Notes: generated from the letters alone by a model not told the origin. A stretch of 64,000 bases of DNA from JAPOXR01 sp963662395 (GCA_963662395.1 OY759511.1:2790001-2854000), one strand, 5' to 3'. Counted from the first letter of the stretch, positions 45,460 through 55,108 are shown. A program made the numbers and translations.

Positions 45460-45477
45460 CTCCTCCCCAACGAGGAG
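45460..45477 (+). promoter_or_regulatory. Hairpin in the serC 5' leader
   Basis: CTCCTC-CCCAAC-GAGGAG forms a 6-bp stem with a 6-nt loop, 20 nt upstream of the serC ATG. A cis-acting serC RNA motif has been described upstream of alphaproteobacterial serC genes; this hairpin may be a member. That link is unverified. Confidence 0.4.
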
Positions 45478-45497
45478 CGCGTATCTGGAAGGATAGT

Positions 45498-46682
45498 ATG
45501 GATCAATTGAAACGGCCGGCTGACCGGCCGAGACGTCCGCATTTTTCGTCAGGTCCCTGTGCAAAACCCGCTTCCTGGAGTCCGGGAAGCCTGGCCGGTG
45601 CGGTGACCGGTCGTTCACACCGCTCGCCGGAAGGCAAGGCCAGGCTGGGCCAGGTCATTGATCTGACACGTGAAATCCTGGGCATCCCGGATGACTTCCG
45701 GATTGGCATTGTGCCGGGCTCGGATACCGGTGCCGTCGAGATGGCCATGTGGTCGCTTCTTGGCCAGCGCCGGGTCGAGGTCCTGGCCTGGGAAGCATTC
45801 GGCAGGGGCTGGCTGACCGATATCACCGGGCAGCTGCAGCTGGAATCAGTTGCCCATGTCTCGGATTACGGAGGACTTCCCGACCTGACGCGGGTCGATT
45901 TTTCCGGTGACGTGGTGTTTGCCTGGAATGGCACCACCAGCGGGGTCCGGGTTCCGGATGGCGAATTCATTCCGGAAGACAGGGAAGGGTTGACGATCTG
46001 CGACGCAACTTCGGCGGCCTTTGCCATGGAGCTTCCCTGGGACAAGCTCGATGTCACCACGTTTTCCTGGCAGAAGGTCCTCGGTGGCGAGGCGGCCCAC
46101 GGCATGATCGTGTTGTCGCCCAGGGCAGCCGAGCGTCTCCGGTCCTGGACGCCGCCCTGGCCGGTGCCGAAAATATTCAGGTTGGCCAGCAAGGGCACGA
46201 TCAACGAAGCCATCTTTGTCGGCTCGACCATCAATACCCCATCCATGATCTGTGTCGAGGACTGCCTGCACTCGCTGCTCTGGGTCCGGTCAATCGGCGG
46301 CCTTCCGGAATTGATTGCCCGTGCCAACTCGAATGCCGCAATCATTGCCGAATTCGTCGGGCGGCATGACTGGATTTCCCACCTGGCCGGCAATCCGGCC
46401 TACCGGTCGAATACCAGTGTCTGTCTTGTCTTCGACGGCCCGGATGGCCGGGACGGGGAGAGGAAGGGATTTGCTGCCGGGGTGGCCAGGCGGTTGGCAG
46501 ATCAGCAGGTTGCCCATGACATCGGGTCGTACCGGGATGCGCCGCCCGGATTGCGGATCTGGTGCGGGGCCACGGTGGAGAATTCCGATTTGCGGTTGCT
46601 GATGCCGTGGATCGAGTGGGCGTATCACTTCGAGCGTCTCGCCGCTGGCGAGGATGACGGACAGCAGGGGAATTGCAGATGA
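45498..46682 (+). CDS. serC: Phosphoserine transaminase
   Basis: PLP-dependent enzyme converting 3-phosphohydroxypyruvate and glutamate to phosphoserine. The 394-residue protein is of the alphaproteobacterial type, starting near RRPHFSSGPCAKPASWSPGS. It carries VPGSDTGAVEMAMWSLLG, the aspartate in LTICDATSAAFAM and the PLP lysine in TTFSWQKVLGGEAAHG. The ATG at 45498 follows GGAAGGATAGT. Its stop codon overlaps the serA start (ATGA), so the two serine enzymes are translationally coupled. Confidence 0.96.
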   Translation: MDQLKRPADRPRRPHFSSGPCAKPASWSPGSLAGAVTGRSHRSPEGKARLGQVIDLTREILGIPDDFRIGIVPGSDTGAVEMAMWSLLGQRRVEVLAWEAFGRGWLTDITGQLQLESVAHVSDYGGLPDLTRVDFSGDVVFAWNGTTSGVRVPDGEFIPEDREGLTICDATSAAFAMELPWDKLDVTTFSWQKVLGGEAAHGMIVLSPRAAERLRSWTPPWPVPKIFRLASKGTINEAIFVGSTINTPSMICVEDCLHSLLWVRSIGGLPELIARANSNAAIIAEFVGRHDWISHLAGNPAYRSNTSVCLVFDGPDGRDGERKGFAAGVARRLADQQVAHDIGSYRDAPPGLRIWCGATVENSDLRLLMPWIEWAYHFERLAAGEDDGQQGNCR

Positions 46683-48289
46683 AACCGAGAGTGCTGGTAT
46701 CCGACCGGCTTTCCGAATCGGCATTGCAGATCTTTGCCGATCGCGGGGTGGAGGCGGATTTCCGGCCCGGACTCGGCCGGGACAAGGACGGGCTGCGCCA
46801 GGTGATCGGCGATTATGACGGGCTGGCCATCCGCTCGGCAACCAGGGTGTCAGCCCGACTCCTGGAAGGCGCCGACCGCCTCCGCGTCATCGGTCGGGCC
46901 GGTATCGGTGTTGACAATATCGACGTGCAGGCCGCCTCGCGGCAGGGGATCATCGTCATGAACACCCCGCTCGGAAATGCCATCACCACTGCCGAACATG
47001 CCATCGCCCTGATGATGTCGCTTGCCCGGCAGATACCGGCTGCCGATGCCTCGATACGTGGCGGAAACTGGGAAAAATCCCGATTTGTCGGCACCGAACT
47101 CGCCGGCAAGACGCTTGGCGTGGTCGGTTGTGGCAATATCGGCTCGGCCGTGTGCCGGAAGGCGAATGGCCTCGACATGAGGGTGGTCTGCTACGACCCG
47201 TTCCTGACCGCTGAACGCTCGCGGGCCCTGGGAATCGAGAAGGTCGAGTTCGATGAATTGCTGAACCGGTCCGACATCATCAGCTTTCATGTTCCACTGA
47301 CAGACAAGACCCGGTACATCATGGATGCAGCGGCGCTGGCCCGGACCCGCAAGGGCGTACGAATCGTGAATTGCGCCCGTGGCGGGATTGTCGACGAGGA
47401 GGCGCTGGAAGACGCCATTCGGTCCGGCCATGTTGCCGGAGCAGCGCTTGACGTTTTCGAGAGCGAGCCACCGAAGGGCAATTCGCTGCTGGACCTGCCG
47501 CAGGTCGTGGCCACCCCGCATCTCGGCGCATCGACCACGGAAGCACAGGAAAAGGTTGCCCAGCAGGTTGCGGAACAGATGTCCGACTACCTGTTGAATG
47601 GTGCCGTCAACAACGCCCTGAACATGCCATCGATCAGTGCGGAGGAAGCGCCGCGGCTCCTGCCCTGGATCGCCCTGGCCGACCATCTTGGCTCCTTTGT
47701 CGGGCAGATGACCGACGAGCCGGTCCGGGCCATCAACCTGCTCTATGATGGTTCCGTATCCGAAATGAACATCTCGGCACTGAATGCGGCGGCGCTGGCC
47801 GGGTTGCTCCGGCCGTCCAGCCCGGAGGTCAACATGGTGTCGGCCGAGGTTGCAGCCAGGGATCGGGGATTTGTCATGTCGGCGACCACCCGATCCAAGT
47901 CGGGGGTGTTCGATGCCTATGTCAAGCTGACCGTGGTCACCGAGAAACGGGAGCGGTCGGTGGTCGGGACCGTGTTCTCCGACGGCAAACCCCGCTTCAT
48001 CCAGATCAAGGGCATCTATGTCGATGCCGACATCACCCGCTACATGCTCTATACCACCAACCGCGACCAGCCTGGCATCATCGGCGCCCTGGGGACCACC
48101 CTGGGGAATTGCAATGTCAACATTGCCAATTTCAACCTGGGCAGATCCGGCGCCGGCGAGGATGCGATTGCCCTGTTGTCGATCGACAGCGCCGCCGACC
48201 GGGAGGTGGTCAGGAAGATCAGGGAGACCGGGCTGTTCAACCAGGTCAGGCCGCTGGAATTCAACATCGGCGACCAGACAGTCCACTGA
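46679..48289 (+). CDS. serA: D-3-phosphoglycerate dehydrogenase
   Basis: First enzyme of serine synthesis, oxidising 3-phosphoglycerate with NAD. The 536-residue product is the long form: substrate- and nucleotide-binding domains (GVVGCGNIGSAVCRKANGLD, the arginine region NCARGGIVDEEALEDAIRSG, and ATPHLGASTTEAQEKVA with the active-site histidine), an intervening domain (about 320-450) and a C-terminal ACT domain (MLYTTNRDQPGIIGALGTTL). The ACT domain suggests feedback control by serine. The start ATG overlaps the serC stop (ATGA). Confidence 0.97.
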   Translation: MKPRVLVSDRLSESALQIFADRGVEADFRPGLGRDKDGLRQVIGDYDGLAIRSATRVSARLLEGADRLRVIGRAGIGVDNIDVQAASRQGIIVMNTPLGNAITTAEHAIALMMSLARQIPAADASIRGGNWEKSRFVGTELAGKTLGVVGCGNIGSAVCRKANGLDMRVVCYDPFLTAERSRALGIEKVEFDELLNRSDIISFHVPLTDKTRYIMDAAALARTRKGVRIVNCARGGIVDEEALEDAIRSGHVAGAALDVFESEPPKGNSLLDLPQVVATPHLGASTTEAQEKVAQQVAEQMSDYLLNGAVNNALNMPSISAEEAPRLLPWIALADHLGSFVGQMTDEPVRAINLLYDGSVSEMNISALNAAALAGLLRPSSPEVNMVSAEVAARDRGFVMSATTRSKSGVFDAYVKLTVVTEKRERSVVGTVFSDGKPRFIQIKGIYVDADITRYMLYTTNRDQPGIIGALGTTLGNCNVNIANFNLGRSGAGEDAIALLSIDSAADREVVRKIRETGLFNQVRPLEFNIGDQTVH

Positions 48290-48545
48290 CTGACCTGCGG
48301 GGCCGGGACGTTGCACGGGCCGGGACGGCCGGGCCCGGCGAGACAGGCGGCCGGCCATGCCTGACCCGGCAAGCCTCGTGACCTGTTCGGGGCAATCGAC
48401 ACCTGCCATTCCGGAAGGAAGGCGACCCCGGCGTGCCGTCGCCCTGTCGCCGGCCGGGAATTCCGGTCACAATCGGGTTTGTCCGTATCCGGGGTGACTG
48501 TTATTGGGCTGGACGGCATTTCCCTTGGAAGATGAAGGGCTGATC

Positions 48546-49316
48546 ATGAATCTGGATGTCAAATTCGGGGATCTTGCGGGCAAGTCGGTATTCATTACCG
48601 GTGGCGGCTCCGGCATCGGAGCCGCGCTGACCGAAGGATTCCTGCAACAGGGGGCACGGGTCGCCTTTGTCCAGCGCTCCGATGCAGCGCGGTTCTGCGA
48701 CCGGATGGAGGCGGGTCACGGCAATCGGCCCCTGTACATCGCATGTGACGTGACCGATATCGGTCAGCTCGAGGCGGCGATGGTCGGGGCCGCGTCTGCG
48801 CATGGACCGATCGAGGTGCTGATCAACAATGCGGCAAATGACACCCGCCACAGCACCGAGGAGCTGGATGTCGAGGGATGGGATGCCAATCACGCGGTGA
48901 ATCTTCGCCCGTATTTCTTCTCGTCGAGGGCAGCAATTCCCGGCATGCGGCGGCAGGGTAGCGGCGTCATCATCAACTTCACGTCGATTTCCTACATGAC
49001 CGGCAACGCCGGATATCCGGCCTATGCGACGGCCAATGCCGGAATTACCGGGCTGACCCGTGTCCTGGCCCGGGAGTTCGGACCTGACAGCATCCGGGTC
49101 AATGCGGTGGCCCCGGGATGGACCCTCACCGAACGGCAGCTGGAATTGTGGGCTGACCGGGAATCGCTCGAGCGACAACTGGGCAAGCAGTGCCTGAAGG
49201 AACATCTGAAGCCGGACGACATCGTCGGTGCCTGCCTGTTCCTGGCCTCGTCGGCCAGCAGGATGATGACGGGCCAGGTCATTGCCGTCGATGGCGGAGT
49301 GGTCACTACCGGATAA
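48546..49316 (+). CDS. SDR-family oxidoreductase with altered active site
   Basis: 256-residue Rossmann-fold protein with the cofactor motif FITGGGSGIGAALTEGF, VLINNAAND, and the C-terminal PGWTLTERQLELW region of a sugar-dehydrogenase-like subgroup. The usual YxxxK active site reads PAYATANAG: the tyrosine is kept but the catalytic lysine codon is AAT (asparagine). The protein may be inactive or use another chemistry. The ATG at 48546 (MNLDVKFGDLAGKS) is chosen because it begins at the normal SDR N-terminus. It is convergent with the aldo/keto reductase gene, with 27 nt between the stop codons. Confidence 0.85.
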   Translation: MNLDVKFGDLAGKSVFITGGGSGIGAALTEGFLQQGARVAFVQRSDAARFCDRMEAGHGNRPLYIACDVTDIGQLEAAMVGAASAHGPIEVLINNAANDTRHSTEELDVEGWDANHAVNLRPYFFSSRAAIPGMRRQGSGVIINFTSISYMTGNAGYPAYATANAGITGLTRVLAREFGPDSIRVNAVAPGWTLTERQLELWADRESLERQLGKQCLKEHLKPDDIVGACLFLASSASRMMTGQVIAVDGGVVTTG

Positions 49317-49343
49317 ATGGCACCCTGACTGCCGGAAGGTGCC

Positions 49344-50387
49344 TCAATAGGGCATCGGGTTGGCCCGATGGGCACGGTCGATGTCGGCCAGGCAGTCATC
49401 GGACAGTTCCATCCCGGATGCTTCCAGCAGGTATTGCAGCTGTTCGGCGGTGGTCGCACCGAAGATTGCCGAGCCCATGAAGGGCCGGGTGCTGCACCAG
49501 GCGAGGGCCATCAATGGCAGATCGAACCCGTGCCTGGCCGCCACCTCCAGATAGGCATCGACCGCAGCGAATGCCCGTTCGTTTGCCCGTCCTCCGAGGC
49601 TGTTGTTGATCGACCGGCGGGACCGGGCGGGGATCCGTCCATCCTGGTATTTTCCGGTCAGCAGCCCGGTCGCCAAGGGTGAATAGGCAAGCAGCCCGAC
49701 CTGCTCGTGATGGGCAAGTTCGGCAAGATCGGTGTCGAACAGCCGGCAGAGCAGGCTGTACTCGTTCTGGATGGCCTCGACCTTGGGTCCGCCACCCTGT
49801 TCGGCTGCCCGAAGCCAGTGCCCCGTGCCCCAGGCGCTTTCGTTCGAAAGGCCGAAATGGATGATCTTTCCCTGCCGAACCAAATCGGACAGGGCATCCA
49901 GCGTGTCGGCCATGTGATCCAGGGTCTCCGACCTGTCCTGGGAGGTCGGGTCGAACGTCCAGTTCTGCCTGAACATGTATGAGCCCCGATTTGGCCAGTG
50001 AAGCTGGTAGAGATCGATGTAGTCGGTCTGCAACCGGGAAAGGGAGCCCTCGATTGCGGCCCGGACGATCTTGCCGGAGATCGGCGCTCCGTCCCGCACG
50101 ATGGATGATCCTTCTCCGGCGGCCTTGGTTGCCAGCAGGATCTGGTTGCGACGACCCGATTTGGCGACCCAGTTGCCGAGAATCCTCTCGCTGTTGCCGA
50201 CCGTGTCGGCCGAAACCGGATTGACCGGGTACATCTCGGCGGTATCGGCGATGTTGATGCCGTGATCCAGCGCCATGTCGATCTGGCGGTGCGCATCCTG
50301 CTCCGGGGTCTGGGTGCCAAAGGTCATCGTGCCGAGGCAGAGTTCGCTGATCATCATGCCGGTCGAACCGAGCGGTTTCATTCTCAT
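49344..50387 (-). CDS. Aldo/keto reductase
   Basis: 347-residue NADPH-dependent (beta/alpha)8-barrel enzyme of the Tas/YajO-like group. Visible features are PLGSTGMMISELCLGTMTFG, the active-site aspartate and tyrosine in NIADTAEMYPVNP, the lysine in LATKAAGEG, the histidine-containing YQLHWPNRGS and the cofactor-binding C-terminus MGSAIFGATTAEQLQYLLEA. ATGs at 50387 and 50381 are both possible. The substrate is unknown. Confidence 0.93.
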   Translation of the reverse strand: MRMKPLGSTGMMISELCLGTMTFGTQTPEQDAHRQIDMALDHGINIADTAEMYPVNPVSADTVGNSERILGNWVAKSGRRNQILLATKAAGEGSSIVRDGAPISGKIVRAAIEGSLSRLQTDYIDLYQLHWPNRGSYMFRQNWTFDPTSQDRSETLDHMADTLDALSDLVRQGKIIHFGLSNESAWGTGHWLRAAEQGGGPKVEAIQNEYSLLCRLFDTDLAELAHHEQVGLLAYSPLATGLLTGKYQDGRIPARSRRSINNSLGGRANERAFAAVDAYLEVAARHGFDLPLMALAWCSTRPFMGSAIFGATTAEQLQYLLEASGMELSDDCLADIDRAHRANPMPY

Positions 50388-50857
50388 GGTCTGTCTCGTC
50401 GTGTCGATTTGGACAAATCGACCCGTGTTTTGCAGTAAATTGACAATTCCACAACCATGTCTGCCCTCGGCAGTACCCAACCTGTGTTTGGAGCGCATCT
50501 GATCGGCCGCGACCTGGATGTGCCCAATCCTGTTCCGACTCGGCTCCCTCGATCATCCCGCACAGGTGGCTCCGAACCCGTCGTCATTTCCTCCTTGTCG
50601 ACATCATCGGACTGAAGGCCATGGTGAGTGCGGACCTGCGATATGCGCATCCCGCGGTTTTCCGACAATGGCCGGAAAACACCCGAATGGAGATTGCCGG
50701 TGTACCGCCAGTGCTTGGCCGGGACGCTGCGGGAGGCATGAAACTCTCCCCCAGATCCCTGTTCGGCCTGGAGCAGTCCGTTCGCATGTCATGCCACGAT
50801 CCTGACAAGAGGATCGAAGGCCGTATTGGCTGATGGGCATTCGTGGACCGGCAGCGT
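50388..50857. other. Intergenic region
   Basis: 470 nt between the aldo/keto reductase start and the end of the SH3-like gene. A short open frame at 50621-50833 (+) has no recognisable features. I see no RNA gene or clear operator. Confidence 0.4.
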
Positions 50858-51499
50858 TCATTCATCAAGCGCCTCACAGGTGTACATGTCGGCGCAGAGT
50901 TCGCCTCGCCTGTTGAAGAAAACGAACTCATGCGAACCGGCGTCACCCAGGCGGATTGCATCGCCAGCGCGGTAGAGATTGCCGGTTGATGCACAATAGA
51001 CCGAGCCGTCAATCATCTGCTTTTCTTCCGTTTCCCGGTGACATGTCGCCTTGCCGGGCGGATCTGGGCAGAGTCCATCGAAACAGGGAGCATACCGTGT
51101 CGTAAACTCGCCCGACACGGTAAACATGAATTCAGGGCAGTAGTCGCCAATGCAGTACGAAAACTCCCTGATGTTCCAGTTCCGGACCGGACGAAATCTG
51201 CCCGGATATCCGATATTGCCATCAAGGACCCAACCAGATGCACGACCCCGCTCCGTTATGTTCGCATGGGTCCAGATCTCTTCGCCATCCTCTGGTTGAG
51301 CCGGCTCTTCCCGGTGCATGACGTACACCGGACTGAGTATCGGAAGCTGCGCGACGACCCGGCATTTCGAATCCGGACAGGAGTGCAAGGCGACATCATG
51401 ATGGATGATGACATGCCGCTCCTGAGCGCGAGCAGTACTCATTCCGAAGGCCAGTATTGAGCCGAGCAGAAAGAGGAAACGTGCGGAACGCGTTGACAT
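50858..51499 (-). CDS. Exported SH3-like protein
   Basis: 213 residues with a signal peptide (STRSARFLFLLGSILAFGMS, cleavage after ARAQ) and an SH3b-like segment (HVIIHHDVALHSCPDSKCRV, VAQLPILSPVYVMHRE, WVLDGNIGY). A cysteine-rich C-terminal part (FSYCIGDYCPEF, APCFDGLCPDP, CASTGNLY, CADMYTCEA) follows, suggesting several disulfides. Probably periplasmic; function unknown. The ATG at 51499 is preferred because the signal peptide begins there. Confidence 0.72.
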   Translation of the reverse strand: MSTRSARFLFLLGSILAFGMSTARAQERHVIIHHDVALHSCPDSKCRVVAQLPILSPVYVMHREEPAQPEDGEEIWTHANITERGRASGWVLDGNIGYPGRFRPVRNWNIREFSYCIGDYCPEFMFTVSGEFTTRYAPCFDGLCPDPPGKATCHRETEEKQMIDGSVYCASTGNLYRAGDAIRLGDAGSHEFVFFNRRGELCADMYTCEALDE

Positions 51500-51989
51500 T
51501 CCGGACTTCGGACGGTTCACGAGCACCGGCGCGGGAATGACGAATCCCCCAAGGTATTGGTGCAACATGAACCCGGGGTGCATGCCTTGTTCATTCCTGG
51601 CTCCAGCCAACGTCACTGACCCGCCCGCGCAGCCCAACGGTATATCCGGCAATCGCGGCAATAACGCAATCGGACAGTCAATGGGAATCAGTCCGCAAGT
51701 CCGGAAAGTCGGCATCGCAACTGCCATGCCACCGGCTCGCAGCATTTACGACCTGTACACTTGCACGATTACGGTGGCCACGCAGGCTGTCGACATCCGA
51801 CTCCTTGCACAGGGCTGGCCGCTGTCGGTGAGGCATGATCGACCCTTGCCTTCGACCATCGTTGCACACCGCGGATTACCCCTGTGTCCCATCGACCTCC
51901 GCCACCTTCCCTGTGTCGAAAACGGATCTCGTCTGGGAGTTCTGCCCGCTCCGGTTGCAGGACGACACCATGAATCGGCCAGACAATGC
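51500..51989. other. Gene-free region before the IS fragment
   Basis: 490 nt in which I see no supported gene. It probably holds the promoter of the SH3-like gene at its left end. Confidence 0.4.
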
Positions 51990-52419
51990 CTGCTCGCCGG
52001 TCAGCGGCTCCTGCCTGGGCATGACCGCAAGAGCGTCGGCAATCTTGCCGGCGGCATCGGAGCCGGCGATCTCATCCATTGCCTGTTGAATGCAGCCGAT
52101 TGCCTTCTCCATGACATCGGCATCGGGGATGGTATTGGCAAGGAGGGATTCTGCCAGCAGGTTCTGCATCGGTGTGCTCCTTTCTGCTCCGCATCAGGAG
52201 CGATATCTGCTTTGGAGCACTCTGCCGGACCTGCCGGAAGGGGTCAGGAATCGGCCGGAATCCAGCTGGACTTACCCGCCGCGCGCAAATTCGCGGCACA
52301 TCGGCAACATTCTTGCCAAACCCCGTAAAACCGGCACTCGCCGCCGAACAGGCAACGAAATAACTCGTACAATTTCAATGCACTGGAAAATGGGCTATCC
52401 GCCGGGGGGAAATCACTCC
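51990..52419 (-). mobile_element. Truncated, diverged ISKra4-type element
   Basis: This segment is related to the 5' end of the intact element at 58987-60747. It encodes MQNLLAESLLANTIPDADVM through EPLTGEQ, matching the first 60 residues of that transposase, and then loses similarity. It keeps the upstream leader (GTGCTCCTTTC and GGAGCACTCTGCC) and ends at a similar terminus (GGGAAATCACTCC-like). About 1.3 kb of the element is missing, and divergence from the intact copy is substantial, so this is an older, independent insertion. Confidence 0.75.
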
Positions 52420-52733
52420 TGTCCTCATGGCGCAAGCGAATTCAGTCAGGTCCCGGACGCCGCTCGTCGCCATCCGTTTCGCCTACCCGCGACGGCTACC
52501 GCGGTCGACCGTGAAAGCAGAATCTGGTTGATGGAGGAACGCTGCGATCGCAAACCGCGTGCAAAACCAAGTTGCATGCAATTGGAATTCGGATATCTCC
52601 CGCCAAATCCTCAACGGCGCGACACGCTTCATGTATCCTCTGGTCGTTGCGCGGCTTGGGTTGAAATCCATTGCGCAAGACATTAGTTCACGCTAAATTT
52701 CACAATCAATAAGGAGTTATCGGGTGGACACAG

Positions 52734-53552
52734 ATGAAAGCTGAACCAACGCCGCTCGCAACAGAAATTCCGACTGAAGTGCCGTTGCTCGAAGCACCTA
52801 TCGTGCGAGTCATCGCACAAATCCGATTCCCGCCGATCCTCTCGATCCGCAAGGAGGACAGCGTCGCGGATTTCCAGGAGGCACTGCGCGACGACTATCC
52901 GCACCTGGAGAGGAATGAAGTCAGAAACATCGACATACGCCTTGGCCAGGAATCCAGCATGTCGGAGGCGGTCATATGGCGACTCGCAGACCGATCGGGA
53001 CCGGCAGCCTGGCGCGTGTCGCTCGGTGTGGATTTTGTTGCACTTGAGACGTGGAGGTATGAAAGTCGCGGAGACTTTCTTGATCGCCTTCGAGCAGTCC
53101 TTACGAGTGTGGAGACTTGCTTTCGGCCAGCCGCAGCCCATCGTGTCGGGTTACGTTATGTCGACAGGCTGGAAGGCGCGGCCATGGACAAAATCGGCGA
53201 CCTTGTTCAAAGGAATGTCCTCGGAATTCTGCAGCCCGACGCGGGACCACTGGACGCGCTTCGCGAGGCGACGATCCATTCGATGACCCAAATGCATCTC
53301 CGGGCTGCAGAAGGCATGATCCAGGGACGATGGGGCAACATGCCGCCGAATGCGACTCACGACCCCGATGCCCTGCAACCGACAACGAAACCGAGTTGGA
53401 TCCTGGATCTGGACATGTACTCGCCGGACGAAGCGCCATTCAACTCGGAAGAATTAGTCGTTATGACAGAGGCCTTCGCCGAACGCATCTATTTGGTATT
53501 CCGGCTAATGATCACCGACGAGTTCCTGAGGTTCTACGGAGGAAATCCATGA
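52734..53552 (+). CDS. TIGR04255 family protein
   Basis: 272-residue protein of the sporadically distributed TIGR04255 family. Recognisable parts are LLEAPIVRVIAQIRFPPILS near the N-terminus, FLDRLRAVLTSVETCFRPAA followed by HRVGLRYVDRL, and the C-terminal AFAERIYLVFRLMITDEFLR with FYGG. No catalytic site is known. It is the first gene of a three-gene cassette: its stop overlaps the next start (ATGA). The base composition looks lower in GC than its neighbours. An upstream IS fragment supports horizontal acquisition. Confidence 0.85.
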   Translation: MKAEPTPLATEIPTEVPLLEAPIVRVIAQIRFPPILSIRKEDSVADFQEALRDDYPHLERNEVRNIDIRLGQESSMSEAVIWRLADRSGPAAWRVSLGVDFVALETWRYESRGDFLDRLRAVLTSVETCFRPAAAHRVGLRYVDRLEGAAMDKIGDLVQRNVLGILQPDAGPLDALREATIHSMTQMHLRAAEGMIQGRWGNMPPNATHDPDALQPTTKPSWILDLDMYSPDEAPFNSEELVVMTEAFAERIYLVFRLMITDEFLRFYGGNP

Positions 53553-54235
53553 CCATGGTAGCGCTGCTCCCGATGTCGGAACCGCCTACATCGGCAAGAG
53601 GCCGTCATCGGCATGTCGCATTTTATCCGGCAAACGACGGGGAGACGAATGTCATCGCGTTGGACGGGTTCCGAGATGCGGGAACGGTTGCCAGCCCGCC
53701 GCGGGTTCTGCTCGTGGATAGAACGTCATCGGGTCCCGTAACCGCGGCATGCATCCCAACCGGACAGTCCACGGCCGAAGTTGTCCTTGAACTCCGACGG
53801 CGTTCGGGTCTGACATGGGAGTTGTTGAGCGAACTCTTCAATGTTTCGCGTCGCACCGTTCACCACTGGGCTAATGGCAGGGCGCCCTCTGCACAGCACG
53901 AGCGGGAGATTCGCCTGACGCTGAATGCAATTCGACATCTTGATGAAGGAGATTGCCGAGCGACGCGCGACCGCCTCCTTTCGATCACCAACGGTCTGAC
54001 GCTCTTCGACCTGCTCGTGGAGCACCGCTACGCGGATGTGATGTGCCAGCCAATGGGGGCGGCGCCCAAATTTGCCGGCCGCCGCGTTACCGCACTTTCG
54101 GAGGACGAATGGGCAAGACGCCAACCGCCGCCGCCAGCAATTCTTCTCGACACGATAACTGATCAACCGGAACTCCCGGTCGGGAAAGTGCGCATCGTCC
54201 GCCCGGCAGTAAGGAAGAAGAAACCGACGGAATGA
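53549..54235 (+). CDS. Helix-turn-helix protein of the TIGR04255 cassette
   Basis: 228 residues. The central part (about 75-130) is an XRE-like HTH: LELRRRSGLTWELLSELFNV then SRRTVHHWANGRAPSAQHER. The flanking regions are not recognised; the C-terminus is proline- and lysine-rich (RRQPPPPAIL, VRKKKPTE). The ATG at 53549 follows GGAGGAAATCC and overlaps the previous stop (ATGA); its own stop overlaps the next start (ATGA). It is probably the cassette's DNA-binding regulator. Confidence 0.72.
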   Translation: MTMVALLPMSEPPTSARGRHRHVAFYPANDGETNVIALDGFRDAGTVASPPRVLLVDRTSSGPVTAACIPTGQSTAEVVLELRRRSGLTWELLSELFNVSRRTVHHWANGRAPSAQHEREIRLTLNAIRHLDEGDCRATRDRLLSITNGLTLFDLLVEHRYADVMCQPMGAAPKFAGRRVTALSEDEWARRQPPPPAILLDTITDQPELPVGKVRIVRPAVRKKKPTE

Positions 54236-55108
54236 CAGGACCGGAGGAGCAGGCGGAAGCGGTTGACAAGGTTCTCCGGTGCTGGCGTCAGGGCGATGTG
54301 TCGCGCGACGCCGGTTTGGAGTTCATGCATCTCGCGGATTTCTCCCGACCGCACAGCCCGGCTTCCCTGAAGGCAATCGCCGAAGGGGACAACGAAGCGC
54401 AAATGGCCGGGATATCGTTGGCTGTCGAAGAGGTTGCTGGCTTTGCCGTGTTGACCCAGACTTGCGATATCGTTCGGTCGTGCCGGGAGCGTCACTATGT
54501 TGAAGTTGCGCCCCTGGTGGACCGGGACGGCGACTTCGTAGAGCAGGTCCGTCGTTTGAAAAAGGCCGGCATTCGCTTACATACCCGCCATGGCAAGATA
54601 TGGTCTCGTCGCCGATCTCAACCGCGTCATGACCGTTGAAAAGGGCGTGGTTGCGAATTGGAGGAGAATCCCTGGTAGGAAAACGGACGCGGAGCAACGG
54701 GAGTTCGCCCATGCGATCGCACGAAAGCGTTCGAGATTCTCGTTTCCGGACGATTTCGTTCAAATGGCGAGCCGCTCCGGCAACATCTGGTGAAAAAGCT
54801 CAATCGGACAAGCCGGGAGGGCGGCTACTTGCGGGCGCTTCGTGAAATTCGGGTTCGGGCCGCGCCGAATTGGAACGCCGACGACGTCGAGTTGACGATC
54901 TGGTTCATCAAGGATCGCGATCCCACTGACGGCAATGCAAACTGGTCCGACCAGGTGAAATACTGGACCCAACTCCTCAAACCAGTCCGACCCTCTCCGA
55001 GTGGGATCCAGTGTCGCCTGTCGTCTCGACGACATCACGGCGCGCGATCATGTCGAAAGCGACGTGCCGGACTTCGAGAACCTGTCCGTCGACTGCAGGT
55101 GCCGATAA
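54232..55108 (+). pseudogene. Frameshifted third gene of the TIGR04255 cassette
   Basis: A protein of about 290 residues is spread over frames. It starts MTGPEEQAEAVDKVLRCWRQ and contains FAVLTQTCDIVRSCRERHYV-EVAPLV. It then shifts near the A5 tract at 54559 into RPAFAYIPAMARYGLVADLN, shifts again near 54766 into EPLRQHLVKKLNRTSREGG and NADDVELTIWFIKD, and again near 55000 into the tail LDDITARDHVESDVPDFENL with a TAA at 55106-55108. The Q-x-CD-I segment recalls a conserved family whose name and function I do not know. Three indels mean it is dead here, or the region is badly sequenced. Confidence 0.65.

Larger units (their letters stand above)
45113..45497. other. Intergenic region upstream of serC
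   Basis: 385 nt without an intact gene. It contains a probable IS110-type transposase remnant (about 45217-45370) and a hairpin just before serC, both listed separately. Confidence 0.5.

Noticed and set aside
46850..48409. Long open frame (519 codons) antisense to serA
   Set aside because: Shadow of serA caused by high GC; no recognisable domain.
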